Source: Aminobacter sp. AP02
GTDB lineage: Bacteria > Pseudomonadota > Alphaproteobacteria > Rhizobiales > Rhizobiaceae
Assembly (NCBI RefSeq): GCF_003148805.1
Contig: NZ_QGGX01000002.1
Coordinates: 186,001 to 250,000 of the forward strand
DNA: 64,000 nt
Reading direction: 5' to 3'
The notes below the pieces were generated by a model. That model was not told the origin of the DNA. It saw only the letters and a program-made list of their open reading frames with translations, and did no database searches. This document shows positions 52,219 through 61,100 of the stretch, in pieces. A program made the translations under genes and the position numbers. Within the stretch, counting starts at the first letter, position 1. Every line of letters begins with the position of its first letter.

Positions 52219-54267
52219 ATGTCTGCTCAGATCGATCTCGCGCGTCATCCACTGACCCATTGGGCCGGGCTGCTTGGCCTGCCGGATTTCACCAGGATCG
52301 AAGACGGCGATTTCGGGCCGGTGTTCGATGCGGCCCTTGCCGCGCACGCCGCCGAGGTCGAGGCAATCGCCAACAATGCCGAGCCGGCCACGATTGCCAA
52401 TACGCTCGAAGCGCTGGAATTGGCGGGCGAGCCGCTCGACCATGTCTCGTCGATCTTCTGGTGCCGCGCCGGGGCGCATACCAATGACGCAATCCAGGCC
52501 ATGGAGCGCGAAATTTCGCCGAAGATGGCCAGGCATTTCTCGGCGATTTCGATGAACGAGAAGCTGTTTGCCCGTATCGACGATCTCTACGCCCGCCGCC
52601 TCTCGCTCTGCCTCGATGCCGAGGCGTTGCGTGTGCTTGAAAAGACCTGGAAGGGTTTTGTCCGGTCGGGCGCCAGGCTCGACCCCGAAGGCAAGAAGCG
52701 GCTCGCTGCGATCAACGAAGAACTCGCCTCGCTGGGCGCCAAGTTCGGCCAGAACGTGCTCGCCGACGAAAAGGAATGGGTGCTGTTTCTCGACGAGGCC
52801 GACCTCGACGGGCTGCCGGACTTCTTACGCGGGGCGATGGCCCAGGCGGCGGAGGCTCGCGGCCAGAAGGGCAAGTATGCCGTCACCCTGTCGCGCTCGA
52901 TCTACGAGCCCTTCACCACCTTCTCCGAGCGGCGCGACCTGCGCGAAAAGGCGTTCAATGCCTTCGCCGGGCGCGGTGAAACAGGCGGCGAGACGGACAA
53001 TGCGGCCGTTGTGCGCGACACGCTGAGCCTGCGCGCCGAAAAGGCCAGGTTGCTCGGTTACGGCAGCTATGCCGCGCTCAAGCTCGACGACACCATGGCC
53101 AAGACGCCCAAGGCGGTGATGGAGCTTCTGGAGCCGGTGTGGAACAAGGCGCGCGAGAAGGCCGCCGCCGACGAGACCGAATTGCAGCGCCTGGCAGCGA
53201 GCGCAGGCAGCAACGACAAGCTCGCCGCCTGGGACTGGCGTTTCTACCAGGAGAAGCTGCGGGCCGAGAAATACGCCTTTGATGAGGCCGAGCTGAAGCC
53301 GTATCTCCAGCTCGAAAAGATCATCGATGCCTGCTTCGATGTCGCGACCCGGCTGTTCGGCATTACCTTCAAGGAAGTGCCCGGCATCGCCGCCTGGCAT
53401 CCCGATGCCAGGGTGTTCGAGGTGTTCAACGCCGACGGCAGCAAGCGCGGGCTGTTCCTCGCCGACTATTTCGCCAGGCAGTCGAAGCGCTCGGGCGCCT
53501 GGATGAGCGCGCTCCAGTCGGGCTACAAGCTGGGCAAGGGCTCGACGCCGATCATCTACAACATCATGAACTTCGCCAAGCCTGCGGCAGGCGAGCCGGC
53601 GCTGCTGTCGTTGGACGAGGCGAAGACGCTGTTCCACGAGTTCGGCCATGCGCTGCACGGCATGCTGACCGACGTCACCTGGCCGTCGGTCGCGGGCACC
53701 TCCGTGAGCCGCGACTTCGTCGAGCTGCCGTCGCAGCTCTACGAGCACTGGCTGACGGTGCCGGCGGTGCTGGAAAAGCACGCGCTGCACTACAAGACGG
53801 GCAAGCCGATGCCGAAGGAGTTGCTCGACAAGATGCTGGCGGCCAAGACCTTTGGGGCTGGTTTCGCTACCGTCGAGTTCACCTCTTCGGCGCTGGTCGA
53901 CATGGCCTATCACGCCCGACCGGATGCTCCTGCCGAGCCAGCGGCGTTCGAGGCCGAGACGCTGGAAAAGCTTGGCATGCCCGAAGCGATCGTCATGCGT
54001 CACCGCACGCCTCACTTCCTGCATGTGTTCTCGGGCGAAGGCTATTCCGCCGGCTATTACTCCTACATGTGGTCGGAGGTGCTCGACGCCGACGCCTTCG
54101 CCGCCTTTGAGGAGACGGGCGACGCGTTCAACCCTGATATGGCCGAGAAGCTGCGCAAGTATATCTATTCGGCCGGTGGCTCGGCCGATCCGGAAGAACT
54201 CTACAAGGCCTTCCGCGGCAAGATGCCGTCGCCCGAGGCGATGATGGAAAAGCGCGGCCTGGTGTAG
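52219..54267 (+). CDS. M3 family metallopeptidase (oligopeptidase A / Dcp type)
   Basis: A 682-residue zinc peptidase. The zinc-binding motif is HEFGHALHGMLTDVTWPSVAGTSVSRDFVELPSQLYEHW, the M3 signature, with the third ligand Glu in VSRDFVELPSQ; the C-terminal HVFSGEGYSAGYYSYMWSEVLDADAF is also diagnostic. It degrades cytoplasmic oligopeptides. The start at 52219 has AAGGAAT upstream; the open frame extends to 52132. It is divergent from marR. Confidence 0.93.
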   Translation: MSAQIDLARHPLTHWAGLLGLPDFTRIEDGDFGPVFDAALAAHAAEVEAIANNAEPATIANTLEALELAGEPLDHVSSIFWCRAGAHTNDAIQAMEREISPKMARHFSAISMNEKLFARIDDLYARRLSLCLDAEALRVLEKTWKGFVRSGARLDPEGKKRLAAINEELASLGAKFGQNVLADEKEWVLFLDEADLDGLPDFLRGAMAQAAEARGQKGKYAVTLSRSIYEPFTTFSERRDLREKAFNAFAGRGETGGETDNAAVVRDTLSLRAEKARLLGYGSYAALKLDDTMAKTPKAVMELLEPVWNKAREKAAADETELQRLAASAGSNDKLAAWDWRFYQEKLRAEKYAFDEAELKPYLQLEKIIDACFDVATRLFGITFKEVPGIAAWHPDARVFEVFNADGSKRGLFLADYFARQSKRSGAWMSALQSGYKLGKGSTPIIYNIMNFAKPAAGEPALLSLDEAKTLFHEFGHALHGMLTDVTWPSVAGTSVSRDFVELPSQLYEHWLTVPAVLEKHALHYKTGKPMPKELLDKMLAAKTFGAGFATVEFTSSALVDMAYHARPDAPAEPAAFEAETLEKLGMPEAIVMRHRTPHFLHVFSGEGYSAGYYSYMWSEVLDADAFAAFEETGDAFNPDMAEKLRKYIYSAGGSADPEELYKAFRGKMPSPEAMMEKRGLV

Positions 54268-54343
54268 GTCGCACGCTTCAGGTCAGGCTGGTTTGCTCCG
54301 CCGGGCCTGAAACGCCTGAGCTAGTGCGGATCTAAAACGACAT

Positions 54344-55303
54344 ATGGAACTACCAGCAACATTGCGGGCTGCCGTCGACCGGGCTCTCGAGGGCGTGGCG
54401 CTCGCCGAGCTGCAGCGCGCAGCCGACATTTTGTCGAGCCGTTATCGTGCCGAGACTCGAGACGGGCGGCTGCACCTGTCCGACGAGCTGTTTGCCAATG
54501 CCTATCTGGCGACCCGGCTGCCGGCGACGTTCGCCGCTGTTCGAGCCAGCCTGCAAAGCGCTGCCGAGTTGATGCCCTATTTCGAGCCGAAGAGCCTGCT
54601 CGATCTCGGTGCTGGTCCCGGCACGGCACTTTGGGCGGCTTCGGACTGCTGGCCGACAATTGCCTCCGCGACCATGCTCGAAGCAAGCCAGTCGATCCGC
54701 AAGGTGGGCATGGAATTGTCGGATCGTTCGGGCGTCGAACATGTCGAATGGCGCGCGGCGGATGCCTCCAAGAGTTTCCAGGCAGAAAAAGCCGACCTGG
54801 TGACGCTCGCTTATGTGCTGGACGAATTGTCACCGGCCGAAGGCTTGGCGCTGGCCGAGCGGCTGTGGGCGGCAACAACCGGCTTGCTGGTGATCGTCGA
54901 GCCGGGCACGCCGGCCGGCTGGCGGCGGATGATGGCGGTGCGCTCGCGCCTCGTCGAATTGGGCGCGCATCTGGCGGCACCTTGTCCGCACAGCCAGGCC
55001 TGTCCGATCATCGAACCCGACTGGTGCCATTTTTCACGGCGCGTGGCGCGCTCACGCTTGCATCGCCTGACCAAACGCGGCGACGTGCCGTGGGAAGACG
55101 AGAAATATATCTTCGTGGCCGCGTCGCGGACACCGGCCGAGGCATTCCGGTCACGGGTCCTGGCACCAGCGCGCGGCGGATCGGGAAAGATCCAGCTGAA
55201 GCTGTGCCAGGAAAATGGCTCGATCGACGAAAAGCTGCTTACCAAGCGTGACGGCGAGCTGTTCAAGACGGCACGGCGAGTCGACTGGGGCGACATTTTG
55301 TAG
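54344..55303 (+). CDS. Rsm22-family small-ribosomal-subunit methyltransferase
   Basis: A 319-residue SAM-dependent protein of the mitochondrial Rsm22 family. SAM motif I is SLLDLGAGPGTALWAAS; LVTLAYVLDELSPAEGLALAERLW follows. The C-terminus has the family Cys cluster C-P-H-x4-C-P and DWCHF, then RSRLHRLTKRGDVPWEDEKYIFVA. Eukaryotic relatives assist mitochondrial ribosome assembly and bind an Fe-S cluster; the bacterial role is inferred to be on the 30S subunit. Confidence 0.9.
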   Translation: MELPATLRAAVDRALEGVALAELQRAADILSSRYRAETRDGRLHLSDELFANAYLATRLPATFAAVRASLQSAAELMPYFEPKSLLDLGAGPGTALWAASDCWPTIASATMLEASQSIRKVGMELSDRSGVEHVEWRAADASKSFQAEKADLVTLAYVLDELSPAEGLALAERLWAATTGLLVIVEPGTPAGWRRMMAVRSRLVELGAHLAAPCPHSQACPIIEPDWCHFSRRVARSRLHRLTKRGDVPWEDEKYIFVAASRTPAEAFRSRVLAPARGGSGKIQLKLCQENGSIDEKLLTKRDGELFKTARRVDWGDIL

Positions 55304-55435
55304 CCTTGCCGGGGCACGGAAAATCAGCCGATTTAACCGCCCCCCTTTCGCATTTGCGAAAAAACCTGTATGAGCCCGCCCACACGAAACGCGGCGCGTC
55401 GACAGGCAGTGCCCGCAACGCTCCCGAGTAGACAT

Positions 55436-57256
55436 ATGAACCTCCGCAATATCGCGATCATCGCGCACGTTGACCATGGCAAGACCACGCTCGTCGATGC
55501 GCTCCTCAAGCAATCCGGTTCGTTCCGTGAAAATCAGCGCGTCATGGAGCGCGCGATGGACTCGGGCGACATCGAAAAAGAACGCGGCATCACCATCCTG
55601 GCCAAGGCGACATCGGTCGACTGGAAGGACACCCGCATCAACATCGTCGACACGCCGGGCCACGCCGATTTCGGCGGTGAGGTCGAGCGTATCCTGTCGA
55701 TGGTCGACAGCGCCATCGTTCTGGTCGACGCCGCCGAAGGCCCGATGCCGCAGACCAAGTTCGTGGTCGGCAAGGCCCTCAAGGTCGGCCTCCGTCCGAT
55801 CGTCGTCATCAACAAGATCGACCGCCCAGACGCCCGCCACCAGGAAGTCATCAACGAGGTGTTCGACCTGTTTGCGGCGCTCGACGCCACCGACGAGCAG
55901 CTCGACTTCCCCATCCTCTACGGTTCGGGCCGCGATGGCTGGGTTTCCGAGAACCCGGAAGGCCCCAAGGACCAGGGCCTGGCGCCGCTGTTCGACCTCG
56001 TGCTCAAGCATGTTCCGGCACCGACGGTTCACCCCGGCCCGTTCCGAATGATCGGTACCATCCTCGAGGCTAACCCGTTCCTCGGCCGCATCATCACCGG
56101 CCGCATCGAGGCGGGCACGCTGAAGCCGAACCAGGCGGTCAAGGTGCTGCACCATGACGGTTCGCTGCTGGAAAACGGCCGCGTCACCAAGATCCTCGCG
56201 TTCCGCGGCATCGAGCGCCAGCCGATCGACGAAGCCCATGCAGGCGACATCGTCGCCATTGCCGGCTTGTCGAAGGGCACCGTCGCCGACACGTTCTGCG
56301 ATCCGTCGGTGAGCGAACCGATGGCCGCCCAGCCGATCGATCCGCCGACCGTCACCATGTCCTTCATCGTCAACGATTCGCCGCTGGCCGGCACCGAGGG
56401 CGACAAGGTCACCAGCCGCGTCATCCGCGACCGCCTGATGAAGGAAGCGGAAGGCAACGTCGCGCTCAGGATCGAAGAATCGGCCGACAAGGATTCGTTC
56501 TTCGTCTCCGGCCGTGGCGAATTGCAGCTTGCGGTTCTGATCGAGACCATGCGCCGTGAAGGCTTCGAGCTCGCCGTTTCGCGTCCGCGCGTCGTCATGC
56601 AGAAGGACGAGGACGGCAACCTGCTCGAGCCGATAGAAGAAGTCGTCATCGACGTCGACGAGGAGCATGCCGGCGTCGTCGTGCAGAAGATGTCGGAGCG
56701 CAAGGCCGAGATGGTCGAGCTTCGTCCTTCGGGTGGCAACCGCCAGCGCCTGGTGTTCCATGCGCCGACGCGGGGCCTGATCGGCTACCAGTCGGAACTT
56801 CTGACCGACACGCGCGGCACAGCCGTCATGAACCGCCTGTTCCACTCGTACCAGGGCTACAAGGGCGAACTGCCCGGCCGCACCAACGGCGTCCTGATCT
56901 CCAACGAGCAGGGCGAGTCGGTTGCCTACGCCATGTGGAACCTCGAAGATCGCGGCCCGATGGTCATCGACGCCGGCGTGAAGGTCTACCAGGGCATGAT
57001 CATCGGCATCCACAGCCGTGACAACGACCTCGAAGTGAACGTGCTGAAGGGCAAGAAGCTGACCAACATCCGCGCCGCCGGCAAGGACGAGGCAGTCAAG
57101 CTGACCCCGCCGATCCGCATGACGCTGGAACGCGCGCTGGCCTGGATCCAGGACGACGAACTGGTCGAAGTGACGCCGAAGACCATCCGTCTGCGCAAGC
57201 TCTACCTCGACCCGAACGAGCGCAAGCGCTTCGAAAAGTCGAAGGGCGCGGCATAA
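55436..57256 (+). CDS. typA: GTP-binding translational regulator TypA/BipA
   Basis: A 606-residue ribosome-binding GTPase of the EF-G family, needed for ribosome assembly and stress growth. Motifs: [17 protein letters not shown] (G1), [15 protein letters not shown] (switch I/G2), [17 protein letters not shown] (G3), [12 protein letters not shown] (G4), then domain II and the TypA-specific C-terminal region ([23 protein letters not shown]). The start at 55436 gives the usual [12 protein letters not shown]; the frame extends upstream to 55370. Confidence 0.96.
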   Translation: MNLRNIAIIAHVDHGKTTLVDALLKQSGSFRENQRVMERAMDSGDIEKERGITILAKATSVDWKDTRINIVDTPGHADFGGEVERILSMVDSAIVLVDAAEGPMPQTKFVVGKALKVGLRPIVVINKIDRPDARHQEVINEVFDLFAALDATDEQLDFPILYGSGRDGWVSENPEGPKDQGLAPLFDLVLKHVPAPTVHPGPFRMIGTILEANPFLGRIITGRIEAGTLKPNQAVKVLHHDGSLLENGRVTKILAFRGIERQPIDEAHAGDIVAIAGLSKGTVADTFCDPSVSEPMAAQPIDPPTVTMSFIVNDSPLAGTEGDKVTSRVIRDRLMKEAEGNVALRIEESADKDSFFVSGRGELQLAVLIETMRREGFELAVSRPRVVMQKDEDGNLLEPIEEVVIDVDEEHAGVVVQKMSERKAEMVELRPSGGNRQRLVFHAPTRGLIGYQSELLTDTRGTAVMNRLFHSYQGYKGELPGRTNGVLISNEQGESVAYAMWNLEDRGPMVIDAGVKVYQGMIIGIHSRDNDLEVNVLKGKKLTNIRAAGKDEAVKLTPPIRMTLERALAWIQDDELVEVTPKTIRLRKLYLDPNERKRFEKSKGAA

Positions 57257-57273
57257 GCCACGCAGCACCAATC

Positions 57274-57305
57274 AAAAGGGCGTCTCGCTGGAGGCGCCCT
57301 TTCTT
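57274..57305 (+). terminator. intrinsic terminator after typA
   Basis: AAAAGGGCG and CGCCCTTT(C)TT form a stem around TCTCGCTGGAGG; the T-tract follows. It lies 18 bp after the typA stop. The A-rich left arm makes it usable from the convergent YciI gene too. Confidence 0.8.
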
Positions 57306-57332
57306 GCATGCGGCGGCGAGTGCTCTTCGTAC

Positions 57333-57647
57333 TCACATATCAATGATCGGCGCGACCTCGACGGAGCCGCCGGCCACCAGGATCGGGCAACCCTTGGCGA
57401 TGCGCGCAGCATCCGCAGGATCCTTCGCGTCGACAACGGTATAGCCGCTGACCGGATTGGCGCCGCCGTCATTGGTGACCGCGCCATTGGCTCCAACTGT
57501 CTGCGACTTGCCGACCGGAGCCCCGCCGTCGACGACGGATGCGCCAAGCGTGGCGAACCAGTCTGTCCAGGCCTTCATGATTTTCGCGCCTTCGGCCTCG
57601 GATGCCGGCTTGCCGCCGCCGTGATAGACGAAGAGAAACTTGCTCAT
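57333..57647 (-). CDS. YciI-like protein (YCII-related domain)
   Basis: A 104-residue YCII-type small protein. It starts MSKFLFVYHGGGKPASEAEGAKIMKAWTDWFATLGASVVDGGAP and ends GCPILVAGGSVEVAPIIDM, the pattern of the group in which the sequence runs HGG-x7-E-x4-W and GYTVVDAKDPADAARIAKGCP. The function is unknown. GGAGGAGATGTC gives a very good ribosome site. An in-frame ATG at 57683 is less likely. It is convergent with typA. Confidence 0.88.
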   Translation of the reverse strand: MSKFLFVYHGGGKPASEAEGAKIMKAWTDWFATLGASVVDGGAPVGKSQTVGANGAVTNDGGANPVSGYTVVDAKDPADAARIAKGCPILVAGGSVEVAPIIDM

Positions 57648-58139
57648 GACATCTCCTCCGTGGCGTGCCGACATGCCGGCCACCCGGCATCGTGCCAGCG
57701 CGCGCGCTATTCATTCGCCGATCCCTTGCCATCGGCAACCCGCGCTGGTTCCCGTCGCGGAAAGTTGATGATCGGCAGCCGTGGCAAGCGCTCCGAAGTT
57801 CTTTGGTGCTGCTGTCGACATTACCGACCGCGCTTGGGTGTTTGAGGTGGCCAGGCAGCCAATTTCTGCGGCAATCCGGCGATTCGAATCACGAATCGGG
57901 TGAGCGCGACGGCCATGGCGGACGCGGCTGCTCCCGTTGCCGCAAGGGAAAGGCGATTTATTTAGTCAGGCTTTGGAATTGGCGTCCCTTTGGGACGCAG
58001 CGTAAGCCTAATTTATGGGCACTTTCTGCCCATTGCCTAGGCGTTTTTGCCAACCTTCCGTCAAACCTTTGTCGCTAAAGGCGGGCCATCTGCTACGATA
58101 GTCGTAAAAGCATGTGACGGGACGGGAGAAACTAGCGTC
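57648..58139. other. divergent promoter and leader region of NAD-glutamate dehydrogenase
   Basis: About 490 bases without a convincing gene. The 3' half is AT-richer and carries two consecutive hairpins (57968-58009 and 58017-58031). A 137-codon frame at 57665-58078 looks like chance. The long leader suggests control of the dehydrogenase at the RNA level, but no known riboswitch pattern was recognised. Confidence 0.5.
57968..58009 (+). promoter_or_regulatory. leader hairpin upstream of glutamate dehydrogenase
   Basis: The inner stem GCGTCCC-TTT-GGGACGC (57982-57998) is enclosed by AGGCTT/AAGCCT. A second small hairpin, GGGCA-CTTTC-TGCCC, follows at 58017-58031. Neither has a T-tract of a full terminator. 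Confidence 0.45.
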
Positions 58140-61100
58140 ATGTCCGAATCAATGAAGTCGACGGCGAAATCCGCCAAGACTGCATCCGCCTCCAAATCCT
58201 CCGAGAGACCTCCCCAGCTCCTTGAATTGCTGCTTGCCCGGGCCCCGGCCGAGGACGTGGCCGATTACGAGCCCGGCATGCTGGAACGCGCGGCCGAGCT
58301 GGCAGAGCAGGCCGTGCTCCAGCATCGCAAGGGCTCGTCGGTGATCGATATCGCCACCGACGCCGGCATCCTTCGCCACGGTCGACCGGTAGCTGTCGTC
58401 ACCGTCGTCAACGACAACATGCCCTTCCTGTTCGATTCGGTGCTCGGCGAGATCACCGAGGCGGCCGGCGAGCCGGTTCTGGTCACGCACCCGGTGATCA
58501 CGGTCCGTCATGGCCGCACCGGCGTCGACGAAATCCTGAGCGACGGCGGTACGCACAGGGGCGAAGACGCTGCCAAGGTCAGTGTCATCCATGTCCATAT
58601 TCCGGCACAAGGCAAGGAAGCGGCGGAGGCGCTACGCGAACGGCTGAAGAAGCTGCTCGGCCAGGTGCGCGCGGCGGTCGCCGACTGGAAGCGCATGCTG
58701 GCGCGGCTCGACCAGGCAATTTCGGAATTCCGCTACGCGCCGATCCCGCTCGACAAGAACCTTGTGACCGAAGCCATCGCCTTCCTCGAATGGCTGCGCG
58801 ACGACAATTTCACCTTCCTTGGCATGCGCGAGTTCCAGTATTCGGGGGGCGAAAAGAGCGGCATGCTCGAGCGCGCCGACAAGCCCGGGCTCGGCATCCT
58901 TGCCGATCCCGATGTGCTGGTGCTGCGCCGCGACACCGTCGATGCGACGTCGACGACGCCTGAAATCCGCGCGTTTCTCCATGGTCCGGAACCGCTGATC
59001 GTGACCAAGGCGAATGCCAAGTCGGCGGTGCACCGCCGCGCCTATCTCGACTATATCGGCGTCAAGACCTACGACGCCGAGGGCCAGCTTTCGGGCGAAC
59101 TGCGCATCGTTGGCCTGTTTACGTCGACAGCCTACACGCGTTCGGTGATGAAGATCCCCTATCTGCGTTCCAAGGCTGAGACGGTGATCCAGAAGTCGGG
59201 CTTCGACCCCGCCGACCATTCGGGCAAGGCGCTGACCAACGTGCTCGAATCCTATCCGCGTGACGAACTGTTCCAGATCGCCGTGCCGACGCTGCGCAAG
59301 CATGCCGAGGCGATCCTCGGCCTGATCGAGCGGCCACGCGTGCGCGCGCTTGTGCGGGTCGACCAGTTCGACCGCTTCGTCTCCGTGCTGACTTTCGTGC
59401 CGCGCGACCGCTACGATTCAGTGGTGCGCGAGAAGATTGGCGCATATCTCAAGAGCGTCTTCGAGGGCCGGCTATCGGCCTATTACCCGGCTTTCCCGGA
59501 AGGCGGGCTGGCGCGCGTTCATTTCATCATCGGCCGTTCCGGCGGCAAGACGCCGAAGGTCGAGCAAGCGGCGATCGAGGCGGCTATCCGCGACATCGTG
59601 ACGACCTGGGAGGACGGGCTGCGCGAGGCTTCGGCTGAAGCAGGCTCACCGGCAGCACTCGTCAGTGTCGCCATGCATTTCCCGCAGGACTATCAAAACA
59701 GCTTCTCGCCGGCGGCGGCGCTGCTGGATGCCGAGCGGATCTCGACGGTCGGCCGGAGCAATCCGATCGTCATCGACTGCTATCGCGACACCGGGCAGAA
59801 ACCGGAACAGGCTTCGCTGAAGATCTATCACCACGGCGCGCCGGTGGCGTTGTCACGGCGCGTGCCGCTGCTCGAGAACATGGGTTTCCGCGTCATCAGC
59901 GAACGCACCTTCGAACTCGGCGAGAAGGGCGAAGACCAGATCTTCATCCACGACATGGAACTGGAGAACGCCTACGGCCAACCGATCGACCTCGCCGACG
60001 GCGGCCTGCTGTTCGAGGAAGTGTTCCTGTCGGTGTGGAACAGCGATGCCGACAATGATGGCTACAACGCGCTGGCCCAGACGGCGGGGCTCGGTTCCAA
60101 CCAGATCGTGATCCTGCGTGCCTATGGCCGCTATCTCCAACAGGCAGGCATTCCGCAGAGCCAGGATTTCATAGCCGCGGCACTCAACCGCTATCCCGAT
60201 ATCGCGCGTGGGCTGCATGGGCTGTTCCTGGCCAGGCTCGACCCGGCGCAGGAGAACGATGGGCTCGTCACCGCCAAGCACCTCAAGGCCAAGATCAAGG
60301 ATGCGCTGGAAACGGTTCCGAATATCGACGACGACACCATCATCAGGCGCTACGTCAACCTGATCGAGGCGTCGCTCCGGACCAACCACTTTGTCTCGGG
60401 CAAGAAGGAAAAGGGCCAGTCGCTGGCGATCAAGCTCGATTCGCGCAGCATCGACGGGCTGCCCGAGCCACGTCCATGGCGTGAGATCTTCGTCTATGGC
60501 TCCGAAGTCGAGGGCGTGCATCTGCGCTTTGGCTCGGTCGCTCGCGGCGGCTTGCGCTGGTCCGACCGGGCGCAGGACTACCGCACCGAAGTGCTGGGAC
60601 TGGTCAAGGCTCAGCAGGTCAAGAACGCCGTGATCGTGCCGGTCGGCGCCAAGGGCGGCTTCTTCCCCAAGCGCCTGCCTGTCGGCGGCAGCCGTGACGC
60701 CACCTTCGAGGCGGGCAGGGCGGCTTATGTCAACTTCGTCTCCTCGATGCTGTCGATCACCGACAATATCGACGGCGACAAGGTCGTGCCGCCGAAGGGT
60801 GTGGTGCGGCGCGATGTCGACGACCCCTATTTCGTCGTCGCCGCCGACAAGGGCACGGCGACTTTCTCGGATACCGCCAACGGCATCAGCGAGGCGCACG
60901 GCTTCTGGCTCGACGATGCCTTCGCCTCGGGCGGTTCGGCCGGCTACGACCACAAGAAGATGGGCATCACCGCGCGCGGGGCCTGGGAAGCCGTGAAGCG
61001 GCATTTCCGCGAGATGAACCGCGATATCCAGACGACGCCCTTCACCGTCGTCGGCGTCGGCGACATGTCGGGTGACGTGTTCGGCAACGGCATGTTGTTG

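Noticed and set aside
57730-57960. Possible cobalamin or other known riboswitch in the gap before glutamate dehydrogenase
   Set aside because: No GCCACTG-type core or other consensus could be found; only local hairpins are supported.
57665-58078. 137-codon plus-strand frame in the glutamate dehydrogenase upstream region
   Set aside because: It has no recognisable domain and overlaps the start of the YciI gene's upstream region and the leader hairpins; it looks like a chance frame in GC-rich DNA.
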